DNA of 64,000 nucleotides, from NCBI RefSeq assembly GCF_002234405.1, contig NZ_NMQT01000032.1:1-64000 (forward strand). The letters run 5' to 3'. This DNA comes from Amycolatopsis thailandensis (GTDB lineage Bacteria > Actinomycetota > Actinomycetes > Mycobacteriales > Pseudonocardiaceae). Shown in pieces: positions 25,358-35,016 of the stretch (within the stretch, counting starts at the first letter, position 1; each line of letters opens with the position of its first letter). The translations under genes were made by a program, and so were the position numbers. The notes below the pieces were generated by a model, which worked only from the letters and a program-made list of their open reading frames with translations, had not been told where the DNA came from and made no database searches.

Positions 25358-26050
25358 GTGCCCGAACGTCCGAGAATTCGTCATGCCGTCATCGCCGTGA
25401 TGGCCGGCGTCGCGCTGGTCGGCTGCACGCCACCGTCGAATATCGGCCAGGCCAGAAGCGCCGCCGCCACGACGCCCGGAGAGGCGCCCGCCGGCCCGTC
25501 GCCGACGACGACTGCGATGCCGTACCTGACCACCACCCCCACGCTGGAAGTCACCGGCGACGCGGTCAAACCGGGTACGAAACTCAAATTCGGTGAGCAG
25601 GCGATCATCCCGTTCTACAGCCGGTACGCCAAGGGCGTCGTCGGGCTCACCGTCACCGTCGAATCGGTGAAGGCACCCGACGCCGACATCGACGGTCTGC
25701 CGCTCAAGGACGAAGACAAGGCCAAACTGCGCGGAAAGAACTTCTTCTTCGTCCACGAGAAGCTGACGAACGTCGACGGCGCCAACCTCGCCGAAGTGAC
25801 CGCGCCGATCCTCACCGCCAAGACCAGGAGCGGCGGCTGGCCGGGTTCACTCCTCGGCATGGGGAAGACCGACGTCACCGGCTGCGAGGACCAGAACTTC
25901 GCGCCGAAGGACTTTTCGGTCAAGGGGGCGGTCTTCGAGTCCTGCCGCCTGCACTTCGGCGTCGCGTCGGACCCGATCGCGTCGCTGGCGTACACGACCC
26001 AGCCCTACGAAAGCGCCGATTCACGCGCCGTGACCTGGCGGAACAAATAG
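25358..26050 (+). CDS. putative secreted lipoprotein of unknown function
   Basis: 230 residues. The lipobox VALVGC places a lipidated Cys near residue 23, followed by a Pro/Thr/Ala-rich linker (TTPGEAPAGPSPTTTAMP). The folded domain has a beta-rich pattern (LTVTVESVKAPDADIDG; FVHEKLTNVDGANLAEV) resembling the DUF4352/Telokin-like accessory domains found on actinobacterial lipoproteins; I do not assign it firmly. GTG at 25358 follows GAGGGGAG. The last 30 bp overlap the 3' end of the opposing AraC-type gene. Confidence 0.75.
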   Translation: MPERPRIRHAVIAVMAGVALVGCTPPSNIGQARSAAATTPGEAPAGPSPTTTAMPYLTTTPTLEVTGDAVKPGTKLKFGEQAIIPFYSRYAKGVVGLTVTVESVKAPDADIDGLPLKDEDKAKLRGKNFFFVHEKLTNVDGANLAEVTAPILTAKTRSGGWPGSLLGMGKTDVTGCEDQNFAPKDFSVKGAVFESCRLHFGVASDPIASLAYTTQPYESADSRAVTWRNK

Positions 26051-26857
26051 TCCGGCCGGTTTCCCGACCTCGGTCGGACTGCACCCGGTCAAAGCGCGGA
26101 ACTCGCGGATGAGGTGCGCCTGGTCGCTGTAGCCGCCCAGGTGCGCCACCTCCGCCCAGGAGAGGGACGACGCCCGGTTCACCAGCGCCATCACGCGGTT
26201 GAGCCGGGTGATCCGCCCGACAATGCTGGGATTCAGGCCGATCTGCTCGCGGAAGCGGGTATTGAGATGCTGCCTGCTCCAGCCGATCTCCTCCGCGAGG
26301 GCGTCGATACGGACCGGGCCCGCCGCGAGCCGGTCCCACGCGAACCGGACCGCCGGCGCGAGTTCGGGACCGCGAGCGAGCCTCGAAATCAGGTATTCGT
26401 CCAGCGGCCGGAACCTCTCCGGCCAGTCCGCCGCCTCCGCGAGCCGTTCGGTCAGCGGCCCGGACGGCATCAGGTCGGCCGCCGCGATCGCCGAATTCGT
26501 CAACTCGCGCAACGGGATCCCGAACAATCCGTACGCACCGAGAAGGGTCAGGGCGACGGCGATCCCTCGCGAGACCCCACCTTGCTCCGCGAGCAGTGGC
26601 CGGTCCCGCAATCCCAGTACGGGTGATTCCGGGATCGAGTCTTCCCCGTCCGGACGGCTCGGGACTTCGAGGTCGATCACCCAGATCAGGACGGACAACG
26701 GAGTGATCTGCCACGAAGTCGGCCCGGCGTCGGGCAGGTCGTGCGCGACGTAACTCGAGACGTGGGCGGCGAGGCCGGGATGCGGCGACCGGAGAACCCG
26801 TTCACCGGGCGCGCGGACGATGTCCCGTCGCGGCACCACGAGACCCCACCCGCCCAT
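26021..26857 (-). CDS. AraC-family transcriptional regulator
   Basis: 278 residues. The C-terminal double HTH is clear (about 180-260: VRIDALAEEIGWSRQHLNTRFREQ, ...SSLSWAEVAHLGGYSDQAHLIREFRALTGCSPTE). The N-terminal half is a variable ligand domain. It is divergent from an alpha/beta hydrolase, with only 57 bp between starts, so it probably controls that gene. The start has no ribosome-binding site, but TAAGAT lies six bases upstream, compatible with leaderless expression. Confidence 0.9.
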   Translation of the reverse strand: MGGWGLVVPRRDIVRAPGERVLRSPHPGLAAHVSSYVAHDLPDAGPTSWQITPLSVLIWVIDLEVPSRPDGEDSIPESPVLGLRDRPLLAEQGGVSRGIAVALTLLGAYGLFGIPLRELTNSAIAAADLMPSGPLTERLAEAADWPERFRPLDEYLISRLARGPELAPAVRFAWDRLAAGPVRIDALAEEIGWSRQHLNTRFREQIGLNPSIVGRITRLNRVMALVNRASSLSWAEVAHLGGYSDQAHLIREFRALTGCSPTEVGKPAGLFVPPGHGA

Positions 26858-26914
26858 GCGGTCATCTTACTTTCGTTCAAGACCGGGAACGTGGCTCTGC
26901 CTAGCGTTCCATCC

Positions 26915-27775
26915 ATGAACAAGATCGGGAGCTTCAGAAGTCCCGCGGCCGAAATGCGTTACTTCGCCGCCTACGACCGAGCCATGGCCGAATGCCCGGA
27001 GCCGGGCGCGGTCTTCAATATCAGGACACACCATGGCATCACTCGCGTCTACCGCTACGGCGACGGCCCGCCGATCGTCCTGCTTCCAGGGCTCATGGCG
27101 ACTTCCGCCTGTTACGCGGCACTGCTTCCGGCCCTGGCCGAGCGGCACACGGTCTACGCGATCGACACTCTCGGCGAGGCGGGCGGAAGCGTGCAGAAGG
27201 CGCCGTTCAAAGACATCCGCGAACGCGCCAGTGCTCTCGACGACGTCTTCGACCGCCTCGGTCTGTCCGAGGTACACGTCGTGGGCGGCTCGACCGGGGG
27301 CTGGCACGCGGTCAATCAGGCGATCCACTTTCCCGGCAGGCTGGCGTCCATCGGGCTCCTGGACCCGACGACCGTTTCGGCACCGTTCGCGCGGAAAGTG
27401 TTCTGGTACGGCCTGCCCGCCGCCGTACTCGACAGCGAACGCCTGTGGCGGCGTTTCGTGACGTGGTCCGCCGGGGAGGACATTCTCGACCAGCCCGCCG
27501 CCCGGCTGATTCTCGCCGGGATCCGGTGTTATCGGGCACGAGTGCCGTTCCAGGTCTGCCCGGGCGAGGAGGCGTTGCGGTCCCTTGAAGTCCCCACGCT
27601 CGCCTTGTTCGGCGGGCGAAGCGCCGTGCACGATTCGGCCGACGCCGCGGCACGGCTGGAAAGTCTGCTCCCCCAGGCCGACGTCGAAATCCTGCCCGAC
27701 GCGGGCCACTACCTCTACCTGCGGCCGGAGGATCGCGACCGGATCGTCGACCGCGTCCTCGAGTGGGTCGCTTAG
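26915..27775 (+). CDS. alpha/beta hydrolase
   Basis: 286 residues. It has an oxyanion-loop strand (PPIVLLPGLMATSACY), the nucleophile elbow VVGGSTGGW with Ser126, a late acid (LALFGGRSAVHDS) and a His in LPDAGHYLYL, so the triad is complete. Esterase or lactonase activity is likely, with unknown substrate. The ATG lies seven bases after a TAGCGT -10-like hexamer and lacks a ribosome-binding site. It is divergent from, and probably controlled by, the AraC-type gene. Confidence 0.88.
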   Translation: MNKIGSFRSPAAEMRYFAAYDRAMAECPEPGAVFNIRTHHGITRVYRYGDGPPIVLLPGLMATSACYAALLPALAERHTVYAIDTLGEAGGSVQKAPFKDIRERASALDDVFDRLGLSEVHVVGGSTGGWHAVNQAIHFPGRLASIGLLDPTTVSAPFARKVFWYGLPAAVLDSERLWRRFVTWSAGEDILDQPAARLILAGIRCYRARVPFQVCPGEEALRSLEVPTLALFGGRSAVHDSADAAARLESLLPQADVEILPDAGHYLYLRPEDRDRIVDRVLEWVA

Positions 27776-28149
27776 GCCACCCGTGCGGCGGCCTGCGCAC
27801 GCGCGGCGGCCAGGCTGGCCTGGCACGCGACGATCAGCCGGTCCGAAGCCGCGCTTTCGCCATGGCCACACCCGGGGCAGGACATCGTGACGATGCCGGA
27901 CAGTTCGTCGACCGAAACGGTCAGCGCGATCGCGCACGAACGGCACCACCGATGCCGGGTGATCGGGTTGACGTGCATCGGGGAGGCGACGCACTGGTGG
28001 ATCCAGCGGCCGTGCACGTGACAGGTCATCCGGTCGTCCGGGGACAGGCGGCCGACGTCTTCCGCGTCGTCCTCCATCGCCAGCAGAACCGGCAGAGTGC
28101 GGCTCACCGGGTTCAGCCGCGTGATCGAGGCCAGTGTCGTGGTGTTCAT
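27772..28149 (-). CDS. small Cys/His-rich, probably zinc-binding protein (copy 2)
   Basis: 125 residues, homologous to the protein at 4293-4748. The shared core is TCHVHGRWIHQCVASPMHV, then HRWCRSC, then VSVDE...SCPGCG, then a closing (V/L)ACxxSLxA. All cysteines and histidines of the core are conserved between copies, while the N-termini differ. This supports a metal-binding role, but no function is known to me. The ATG at 28149 has GGAGAAAG upstream. The stop overlaps that of the convergent hydrolase by a few bases. Confidence 0.75.
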   Translation of the reverse strand: MNTTTLASITRLNPVSRTLPVLLAMEDDAEDVGRLSPDDRMTCHVHGRWIHQCVASPMHVNPITRHRWCRSCAIALTVSVDELSGIVTMSCPGCGHGESAASDRLIVACQASLAAARAQAAARVA

Positions 28150-28311
28150 CGCTTTCTCCTTCCGGCTCTTATCAGGACGTCGATCGGGGAGCGCCAGATA
28201 CGACACGGCCGGGCGGCCTTTCGCGAAATACCTCCCCCTGCCGGGTGAGTCGATCTTGGTCGATTCCAAACCGTTACCCCATTCGGGTTAACGACGCGTA
28301 TCTTTCGGATC

Positions 28312-29067
28312 ATGACGGCCATCCTCGCCAAACTGTCCACATCGGACGGTGGTGGCCGCCCCTACCTACTGCTTCCGCCCGCCGGCGGGACAGTCCGGGC
28401 GTTCGGCCCGCTCGCCGGAACAGCCGGTGCGGACGTCTGGGGCGTCGAATATCCCGGGCACGGGGACCAGCTCGCAGAGCCGCCGGCATCGTCGATCGAG
28501 GAACTCGCCACGCTTCTGGCCGGTGCGACGTCGAAGGACTGGTTTTCCCGCGCCGTGACGATCGGTTTCGGAATGGGTGCCTTCGTCGCTCTGGAAATGG
28601 CGCAGCGGCTGGGCGTCTCCCCGGGTGCGCTGATCGTCGTGGACGCGTGTGCTCCTCAACGGCGCTCGCCGGACAAGAACGCCAAGGCGGGCGCGTCGGC
28701 CATGGGGCGGGTGTTCGGCCGCACGGGGCTCACCCCCGTCGCGGGCTACCGCGACTCGCCCGAGAGCTGGGAGTACGCGCTCGACCTGCTGCTCGGCGAT
28801 CTCCAGCTGGTGAACGCCTACCGCGGGCCCGCCAGGACACGGCTCGCGTGCCCGCTCGCGGCGATGCGCGGCACCGACGATCCGGCGTCCGCCTCGGGCG
28901 ACGACGCCACGGGCGGCTGGCGGGTGTGGACGTCCGGTCCGTTCGTGGGCCGGGTCGTCCCCGGCGGGTATCTCGGCGTACTCGAATCCGGCCGGGAGAT
29001 CGAGTTCTGGGGCCGGATCCACCGGCTGGAAGCCGCCTTCCTCGACGTCCAGCCGGACGTCGCCTAG
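28312..29067 (+). CDS. type II thioesterase-like protein lacking the nucleophile
   Basis: 251 residues with the layout of GrsT/TEII thioesterases: LLLPPAGGTVRAFGPL, then VWGVEYPGHGDQ, then IEELATLL. Where TEII enzymes have GHSMGA, this protein has GFGMGA, so the nucleophilic Ser is Gly87. The usual C-terminal PGGH is replaced by PGGYLGVL. Both triad residues are therefore missing, and it is probably a non-catalytic, binding-only relative. No PKS or NRPS gene is in the window. An inverted repeat CGTTACCC-CATTC-GGGTTAACG lies just upstream. Confidence 0.75.
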   Translation: MTAILAKLSTSDGGGRPYLLLPPAGGTVRAFGPLAGTAGADVWGVEYPGHGDQLAEPPASSIEELATLLAGATSKDWFSRAVTIGFGMGAFVALEMAQRLGVSPGALIVVDACAPQRRSPDKNAKAGASAMGRVFGRTGLTPVAGYRDSPESWEYALDLLLGDLQLVNAYRGPARTRLACPLAAMRGTDDPASASGDDATGGWRVWTSGPFVGRVVPGGYLGVLESGREIEFWGRIHRLEAAFLDVQPDVA

Positions 29068-29178
29068 GTTGCGTCCCAGCCGGATGACGTACAGCGGTGA
29101 CGTCGTCCGACAGTCGCCGCGCCCCGCACCGCGCCCCTAATTTCATCCCGTACCAGGCGTTACGCGGGAGGAATCAGG

Positions 29179-30195
29179 ATGCTCAGCAGGAGAAGGTTCG
29201 CACAGGCCGTCATCGCCGCGTCGGCGGGAGCCACCGTGGCGGGCTGCTCGGCCCAGCCCGCGGCAGCCCCGGCGGCGGCACCTGCCACCACCGGCGGGAA
29301 CACCTCGTTCGGCCCCCTCAAGCAGATCGACGCCGGGGAACTGAGCATCGGGTACGCCGAAGCCGGTCCCGCCGACGGTCCGGTGGTCGTCCTCCTGCAC
29401 GGCTGGCCCTACGACATCCACAGCTACGTCGACGTCACCCCGCGCCTGGTCGCGGCCGGATACCGGGTGATCGTGCCGTTCCTGCGGGGCTACGGGCCCA
29501 CCCGGTTCCTGTCGAAGGATACTTTCCGCAACGGCCAGCAGTCCGCGATCGCCGCCGACGTCGTCGCCCTGCTGGACGCCCTCAAGATCGAGAAGGCCGT
29601 CTTCGGCGGCTTCGACTGGGGTGCCCGCACGGCCGTGATCATCGCCGCGCTGTGGCCCGAGCGATGCAAGGCGCTCGTCTCGGTGAGCGGCTACCTGGTC
29701 ACCAACCGGGAGACGAACAAGGAGCCGCTGTCCCCGGCCGCCGAACTCGGCTGGTGGTACCAGTACTACTTCGCCACCGAGCGCGGGATCCTCGGCTACA
29801 CGAAGAACCGCCACGATTTCAACAAGCTGATCTGGAAGATCGCGTCGCCGAAGTGGACCTTCGACGACGCGACCTACGACCGTTCGGCGGCCTGTTTCGA
29901 CAATCCGGACCACGTGGCCATCGTGATCCACAACTACCGCTGGCGGCTCAGTCTCGCCGAAGGCGACCCGAAACTCGACGCCCTCGAACAGAAACTCGCG
30001 CAGGGGCCGTCGGTTTCGGTGCCCACCATCACGATCGGCAGCGACTTCGACGGCCCGAACACCGACGGCAAGGCCTACCGGTCGAAGTTCTCCGGCAAGT
30101 ACGAACACCGGATCCTGAACGGGATCGGCCACAATGTGCCGCAAGAGGCGCCGGTGGAGTTCGCCAAAGCGGTCATCGACGTCGACAAGTTCTAG
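29179..30195 (+). CDS. exported epoxide hydrolase/haloalkane dehalogenase-like lipoprotein
   Basis: 338 residues. The N-terminus [10 protein letters not shown] is a twin-arginine signal and VAGC (Cys23) a lipobox, so it may be a Tat-exported lipoprotein. The alpha/beta-hydrolase core shows [14 protein letters not shown]. The elbow is [10 protein letters not shown] with Asp146 as nucleophile, as in epoxide hydrolases and dehalogenases. His lies in [11 protein letters not shown]. Substrate is unknown. ATG at 29179 follows GGGAGGAATCAGG. The stop overlaps that of convergent xylA. Confidence 0.88.
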   Translation: MLSRRRFAQAVIAASAGATVAGCSAQPAAAPAAAPATTGGNTSFGPLKQIDAGELSIGYAEAGPADGPVVVLLHGWPYDIHSYVDVTPRLVAAGYRVIVPFLRGYGPTRFLSKDTFRNGQQSAIAADVVALLDALKIEKAVFGGFDWGARTAVIIAALWPERCKALVSVSGYLVTNRETNKEPLSPAAELGWWYQYYFATERGILGYTKNRHDFNKLIWKIASPKWTFDDATYDRSAACFDNPDHVAIVIHNYRWRLSLAEGDPKLDALEQKLAQGPSVSVPTITIGSDFDGPNTDGKAYRSKFSGKYEHRILNGIGHNVPQEAPVEFAKAVIDVDKF

Positions 30196-31361
30196 CGACC
30201 ACTGGTGAGGTGTTCGAGGGCCAGCTGCGACAGGCGGATGAAGCCGTACCCGCGTTCCGCCGCCTTGTCCGGGTCGAAGTCCTCGAACGCCGACCGGTCC
30301 GCCAGCAGATCCGCGGCCGTCTCTCCCTCGTTGAGCGTCGGCGTCGCCAATTCCGGGACGAGGGCGGCTTCGAGTGCGGCCCGCACCTCGGGATCGGCAC
30401 GGAAGGCCCGCGAGCGTTCGGCGAACAGCAGGTAACTGGCCATGTTGGCCTCGGCGCTGGCCCAGACGCCGTCCATGTTCTCCGTGCGCAACGGCTTGTA
30501 GTCGAAGTGGCGCGGCCCGTCGTAGCCGCCGTTCTCCAGCAGGTCGACCAGGAAGAAGGACGAGAGCACGTCGCCGTGCCCGAACACGAGGTCCTGGTCG
30601 AACCGCGGACCGCGCTGGCCGTTGAGGTCGATGTGGAACAGCTTGCCCTGCCACAGGGCCTGCCCGATGCCGTGGACGATGTTGAGCCCGGCCATCTGCT
30701 CGTGCCCGACCTCCGGGTTCACGCCGACGATCTCGTGGTTGTCCAGCGTGGAGATGAACGCGAGCGCGTGCCCGACGGTCGGCAGCAGGATGTCGCCGCG
30801 CGGTTCGTTCGGCTTCGGTTCGAGCGCGAGGCGAAGGCCGTAGCCCTGGTCGATGACGTACTGCGCGAGGAAGTCGATGCCCTCGCGGTAGCGGTCCATC
30901 GCCGCGCGGACGTCCTTGGCGGCGTCGGTCTCACTGCCTTCGCGACCGCCCCAGAGCACGAAGGTCGACGCGCCGAGCTCCGCCGCGAGGTCCAGGTTTC
31001 GCAGCACCTTCCGCAGCGCGTAGCGGCGGACGTCGCGATCGTTGCTGGTCAGGCCGCCGTCCTTGAAGACGGGGTGGCTGAACAGGTTCGTGGTCACCAT
31101 CGGCACGACGAGTCCGGTCTCGGCGAGCGCGCCCTGAAAGCGCTTCAGGTGCCGCGCGCGTTCCGCGTCGGCCGAGCCGAACGGGACGAGGTCGTCGTCG
31201 TGGAAGGTGATGCCCCAGGCGCCGAGTTCCGAGAGCCGGTGCACGGCTTCGACCGGGTCGAGCGGTCCCCGGCTCGCCGGACCGAACATGTCGTTCGCCT
31301 GCCAGCCCACGGTCCACAACCCGAAGCTGAACTTGTCCTCACGCGTCGGTGCCTGAGCCAT
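30192..31361 (-). CDS. xylA: xylose isomerase
   Basis: 389 residues, the class I (short) xylose isomerase length typical of actinomycetes. It interconverts D-xylose and D-xylulose (and glucose/fructose) using two divalent metals. [14 protein letters not shown] supplies the catalytic His54 and Asp57; [21 protein letters not shown] and [16 protein letters not shown] carry the metal ligands. The ATG at 31361 is set by GGAGG (31366-31370). It is divergent from a ROK repressor, with an inverted-repeat operator between. No xylulokinase or xylose transporter is adjacent. Confidence 0.97.
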   Translation of the reverse strand: MAQAPTREDKFSFGLWTVGWQANDMFGPASRGPLDPVEAVHRLSELGAWGITFHDDDLVPFGSADAERARHLKRFQGALAETGLVVPMVTTNLFSHPVFKDGGLTSNDRDVRRYALRKVLRNLDLAAELGASTFVLWGGREGSETDAAKDVRAAMDRYREGIDFLAQYVIDQGYGLRLALEPKPNEPRGDILLPTVGHALAFISTLDNHEIVGVNPEVGHEQMAGLNIVHGIGQALWQGKLFHIDLNGQRGPRFDQDLVFGHGDVLSSFFLVDLLENGGYDGPRHFDYKPLRTENMDGVWASAEANMASYLLFAERSRAFRADPEVRAALEAALVPELATPTLNEGETAADLLADRSAFEDFDPDKAAERGYGFIRLSQLALEHLTSGR

Positions 31362-31382
31362 CTCGCCTCCACCAATTAGTTT

Positions 31383-31438
31383 GATGCCTGAACTTATCGA
31401 CGCGTCCGGCGGCGGGTCAAGCCTTTCGTTCAGGCATC
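31383..31438. promoter_or_regulatory. XylR-type inverted-repeat operator
   Basis: GATGCCTGAAC (31383-31393) and its exact complement GTTCAGGCATC (31428-31438) are spaced by 34 bp in the xylA/xylR divergent region. One is next to each gene. Two ROK dimers could bind them and possibly loop the DNA, repressing both genes without xylose. Confidence 0.7.
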
Positions 31439-31457
31439 GAACGAATACAATCGCGCG

Positions 31458-32633
31458 ATGATCGGCACGCGCCCGGCTGGACAGCACACCGTGCGGCAGC
31501 ACAACTCCGCCCTCGTCCTGCGCGCGATCGCGGACGGCCCCGGCACTTCACGGGCAGGTCTCGCCGCCGCCACCGGGCTCACGAAGGCCACCGTGTCGAA
31601 CGTGGTCGACCGCTTGATCGCGGCCGATCTCGTGGCCGAAGGCGAGCCGGAACAGCGGGTCGGGCCCGGACGGCGCGGCACCGTCGTCTCCCTCTCCCCC
31701 ACCGGCCCGCACGGACTCGGCATCGAGATCGGCGTCGACTACCTGGCGTCCTGCCTGGTCGATCTGACCGGCGCCGTCCGGGCGGAAGAGGTCCGGTACG
31801 CGGACAACCGGACCCCGCGCGTCTTCCAGCGCGTGTCGGCGTTCCTGCGCCGGGCGAGGAAGCAGGCGGAGGAACTGGGTGTGACCGTCGGCGGTGTCGG
31901 CATAGCGGTTCCCGGGCTGGTCGAATCCGGTCTCGTGCGGCTCGCCCCCAACCTGGCCTGGCGCGACGTCGACCTCGCGGACCGGCTCGGCGGCACCTTC
32001 ACCGTCGCCAACGAAGCCAACTTCGCCGCTCTCGCCGAACTTTGGCACGGTTCGGCGTTGCCGGATTTCGTCCACGTGTCCGGGGAGATCGGGATCGGCG
32101 CGGGAATCGTGCTCGACCGCGCGCTCTTCGAGGGCGTCCGGGGCGCGGGCGGCGAGATCGGCCACCTGCCGGTCGCGCCCGGCGGTCCGCCGTGTTCCTG
32201 CGGCGCGAACGGCTGCCTGGAACGCATGGCCGGGCAGGAGGAGATCCTGCGGCTGGCGGGCACCGAAACCGTGGACGCCCTGATCTCCGCGCTGGAGTCC
32301 GGTGACGACACGGCGCTTTCGGCGATCACCATCGCCGCCGGGCACCTCGGCGTCGGACTGTCCACTGTGGTCAATCTGATGGACGTTCCGGCCGTGGTGC
32401 TAGGCGGAACGTACGCGCGACTCGAGCCGTGGCTTCGTGAGCCACTCCTCGCCGAACTCGAGCGCCGCGTGCCCAGCACGGCATGGTCGCCGGTGCGGGT
32501 GATCCGATCGGCTCTCGGCACTGGTGCCGCCGTACGCGGCGCGGCCGGCTCGGTGATCCGCGGCATCCTCGCTGATCCCGAGCACCATCTCACGACTCAC
32601 TGGCCATCCGATCAGGACGTTCCGGGTCGCTGA
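31458..32633 (+). CDS. xylR: ROK-family transcriptional repressor of xylose genes
   Basis: 391 residues. The winged HTH lies at the N-terminus ([36 protein letters not shown]). The ROK sugar-kinase-like domain follows, with [33 protein letters not shown] and the zinc motif [10 protein letters not shown]. Divergence from xylA identifies it as the likely XylR, releasing DNA when xylose binds. Its last 44 bp overlap the 3' end of the opposing small gene. Confidence 0.92.
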   Translation: MIGTRPAGQHTVRQHNSALVLRAIADGPGTSRAGLAAATGLTKATVSNVVDRLIAADLVAEGEPEQRVGPGRRGTVVSLSPTGPHGLGIEIGVDYLASCLVDLTGAVRAEEVRYADNRTPRVFQRVSAFLRRARKQAEELGVTVGGVGIAVPGLVESGLVRLAPNLAWRDVDLADRLGGTFTVANEANFAALAELWHGSALPDFVHVSGEIGIGAGIVLDRALFEGVRGAGGEIGHLPVAPGGPPCSCGANGCLERMAGQEEILRLAGTETVDALISALESGDDTALSAITIAAGHLGVGLSTVVNLMDVPAVVLGGTYARLEPWLREPLLAELERRVPSTAWSPVRVIRSALGTGAAVRGAAGSVIRGILADPEHHLTTHWPSDQDVPGR

Positions 32634-33051
32634 CGTCAGGCAGCAGCGGCGCGATCGCCTGCGCCCGCTGTTCGATATCGGGTCGCTCGACGCGCCGCGC
32701 GTAGTCGATGAGGGCCTCCCGGTCCGCCAGCGGAAGCCACCCCTGCTCGCTCCCGGTCTCCAGCCGCACGAGGTGCTGCACCAGCTCCACCGACTCGGCA
32801 CCGAACTCCCGCATGCGGCGCGTCAGCAGCTCCGCCGCGGCGAGGTAGCCGTTGTTCCACGCGTGGACGGCCAGCAAGTGCGCTGTCGCGGCGAGGATGT
32901 CGCCGAGGTGGAAACCGCCCTCCGCGGCGAGGTGCCCGGCGAGCCGGAAGCTGCGTCTGCCCTCGCCGACCGGCCCCTCCTCGCGAATCGCTTCGAGCAG
33001 TGCCCCGATCTGCCGTGTCAGGTAGTCCTGACCCGCGCCCTCCACCGTCAC
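32590..33051 (-). CDS. hypothetical helical protein
   Basis: 153 residues, mostly alpha-helical and acidic, without membrane segments or motifs I recognise. The pattern LVQHLVRLETGSEQGWLPLADREALIDYARR is regular enough for a folded protein. GTG at 33051 has GGAGGA upstream, supporting translation. Its 3' end overlaps xylR on the other strand by 44 bp. Confidence 0.6.
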   Translation of the reverse strand: MTVEGAGQDYLTRQIGALLEAIREEGPVGEGRRSFRLAGHLAAEGGFHLGDILAATAHLLAVHAWNNGYLAAAELLTRRMREFGAESVELVQHLVRLETGSEQGWLPLADREALIDYARRVERPDIEQRAQAIAPLLPDVSDPERPDRMASES

Positions 33052-33275
33052 CGCATTCCTCCACCCAGTCGCCGCGATCGTAGGAAGGTGTCAATGGGGA
33101 GTAGATCAGATACATCGAATGCCGAACCGTTACCACCCGAATGGAGTGGCCGGCGATGCCTCTCGGTCAGCACGGCCACCCGTCCGCCGACATCAGGAGC
33201 AGGACACGCGCCACGATTCCTCCGCCTCCGCCATGGGACCCGCCTGTATTCGGCGAGAAGGCGGTGAGCGTTACA

Positions 33276-33314
33276 GGGTCCCGGGCAACGTCTGCGAGAC
33301 GTCACCCGGGACCC
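33276..33314. terminator. nested hairpin downstream of the GH18-like gene
   Basis: GGGTCCCGGG (33276-33285) pairs with CCCGGGACCC (33305-33314), and the loop contains a second CGTCT/AGACG stem. It lies 18 bp beyond the stop of the minus-strand gene, without a T-run. The rest of 33064-33275 shows no gene I can support. Confidence 0.65.
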
Positions 33315-33331
33315 ACTGGCGCGGCAAGGGA

Positions 33332-34258
33332 TCAGCTGGCGGTGGCGGTGTTGATCGCCCGTGCGTAGTCGGCGGCCGTGCCCTGCGCCGAGCACTTCTT
33401 CATGTCGTCGTACAACCACATGAAGCCGCCGGGGATGCCCGCGGACGACTTCCACGACCGCATCTTGCTCTCCACTTGCGCGGGCGAGTCTCCCGACGAG
33501 CAGCCGGAGCCGTTCTTGCTCCACAGTCCCGGATCCACCGGCATGCCGAGCGACCGCGACCACGTCGCCGGGTTGTTGCCGCTCCCGCCCGCGTAGGCCT
33601 GCAAGTACACGCGATCGACCAAGGCGCCGAGGCCGTTCTTCACGCCCTGCCAGTACGAAACCGCGGTGTACGGCGCGAGGGTGAAGTTCCGGTAGCCCAT
33701 GGCGTTCGCCATCCGCGCGAAGGTGACGGTGGAGTCGACGTCGTAGTGCGCTTCGTCGTCGTTGTTGATCGCGTCCGCGCCGGTGGCGTTCTTCAACGCC
33801 AGGAAGTTGCGGTACAGGATCGTGCCGCTGCCGGTGCCGTCGCGGGTGATCAGCTTGTCGATGGCTTCCCAGTCCGGCGTTCCCCAGGCGCCGACCGAGA
33901 CCTCGATGCGGTTGACCGACGTCGGCGCCTGCTTCAGCGTCCGCAGCCGCGCGGGCCAGCCGGCGTCGCCGACGTACCGGCCGCCTGCGACCACCAGGTG
34001 GTCGTTGTAGTACAGATCGCCGTTGTCGTGGACGTGGATGCTCCACAGGATGACCGTGGTGAAACCGGACGAGCGGAGGGTGTCCATGACGCCCTGTCCG
34101 TCCTGATAGAACGGTCCCCCGCCGTAGATCGCGGATCGCCCGGCCGCGGCGGGGGTCGCCGGGGCTTCGGCGGCACTCGGCCGGCCCGTCGGGACGATCG
34201 CGAGACTCGCCGCGGCGACCACCATGGCCACCGTCGCACGCACCCAGGTCCAGCTCAT
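33332..34258 (-). CDS. secreted GH18-like TIM-barrel protein
   Basis: 308 residues with a signal peptide (WVRATVAMVVAAASLAIVPTGRPSAA). The barrel-type pattern includes VILWSIHVHDNGDLYYND, GADAINNDDEAHYDVDS, FTLAPYTAVSYW and GIPGGFMWLYDDM. The acidic strand-4 segment resembles the DxxDxDxE site of GH18 chitinases but is not a clean match, so chitinase activity is uncertain. A DasR-like site lies 80 bp upstream, which fits a chitin or GlcNAc connection. Confidence 0.68.
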   Translation of the reverse strand: MSWTWVRATVAMVVAAASLAIVPTGRPSAAEAPATPAAAGRSAIYGGGPFYQDGQGVMDTLRSSGFTTVILWSIHVHDNGDLYYNDHLVVAGGRYVGDAGWPARLRTLKQAPTSVNRIEVSVGAWGTPDWEAIDKLITRDGTGSGTILYRNFLALKNATGADAINNDDEAHYDVDSTVTFARMANAMGYRNFTLAPYTAVSYWQGVKNGLGALVDRVYLQAYAGGSGNNPATWSRSLGMPVDPGLWSKNGSGCSSGDSPAQVESKMRSWKSSAGIPGGFMWLYDDMKKCSAQGTAADYARAINTATAS

Positions 34259-34337
34259 CAGGTCAGCTCCCTTCGGCCCGACTCGGAGAGTATGAGATTT
34301 TCCAACGGCGGAGCCAGAGTTGTTCGGTGACCTGTCC

Positions 34338-34353
34338 GGTGGAATAGACCATT
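34338..34353. promoter_or_regulatory. DasR-type (dre-like) site, weak
   Basis: GGTGGAATAGACCATT keeps the TGG...TAGACCA core of the DasR response element (11 of 16 positions). It lies 80 bp before the GH18-like secreted protein on the minus strand. It is weaker than the sites at 4210 and 42248. Confidence 0.35.
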
Positions 34354-34402
34354 CAGCTCACGCCATCAGGACGACCGTGGTGTAACGACCGCATTCAGAG
34401 GA

Positions 34403-34939
34403 CTAAATGCGGGTGCCGCCGCCCTGCTGTTCCTCGAAGATCAGCCAGGTCCGGGTCGACCGCACGCCGTCCAGCGCCTGAAGCCGTTCCAGGACGACGT
34501 CCCGCAACGACGCGTTGTCCGGCGTCCGCACCAGCAGCAGGATGTCGAAATCGCCACCGACCAGTGACACGTGCTCGACGAACGGGATCTCCCGCAGCTC
34601 GGCGGACATCGTGCGCCACGACGTCTGCTCGACGGTGATCAGGATGTACGCGCTCGTCCCGAGTCCGGCCCGGCGCGGGTCGATCCGGGCGTGGAAGCCG
34701 GTGATGACGCCTTCGGACATCAGCCTGTCGAGCCGCGCGTAGGCGTTGGTGCGCGAGATGTGCAGTCGTTCCGCCAGCGCGCGGATCGCGAGCCTGCCGT
34801 CGGCGGACAGTTCGGCGAGGATCGCGCGGTCGATGTCGTCGAGGGCAAGGACCGTTCGTCCCGGATCCGGCCCGTGAGCCACGCCACTGTTGGACGTTTG
34901 GCTCGACTGAACCGATCCTTCGGACAGTTTGTCGCTCAT
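34403..34939 (-). CDS. bkdR: Lrp/AsnC-family regulator of the bkd operon
   Basis: 178 residues. The winged HTH spans about 33-85 (DDIDRAILAELSADGRLAIRALAERLHISRTNAYARLDRLMSEGVI). The RAM/ligand domain follows (FHARIDPRRAGLGTSAYILITVEQ, VEHVSLVGGDFDILLLVRT). A disordered 30-residue N-terminus precedes the HTH. It is divergent from the branched-chain dehydrogenase genes, the usual place for BkdR, which senses branched-chain amino or keto acids. No clear symmetrical operator is visible in the 77-bp gap. Confidence 0.88.
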   Translation of the reverse strand: MSDKLSEGSVQSSQTSNSGVAHGPDPGRTVLALDDIDRAILAELSADGRLAIRALAERLHISRTNAYARLDRLMSEGVITGFHARIDPRRAGLGTSAYILITVEQTSWRTMSAELREIPFVEHVSLVGGDFDILLLVRTPDNASLRDVVLERLQALDGVRSTRTWLIFEEQQGGGTRI

Positions 34940-35016
34940 TTCGCCTGCCTCTTGAACACCAGGACTTCGGAAACCACCATCTCAGCATCATATGTCTGCG
35001 AAAGGTGGTGCTGCGC

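Noticed and set aside
27772-29067. Thioesterase-like gene as a sign of a PKS/NRPS cluster
   Set aside because: No synthase, carrier-protein or tailoring cluster occurs in the window, and the protein lacks catalytic residues.
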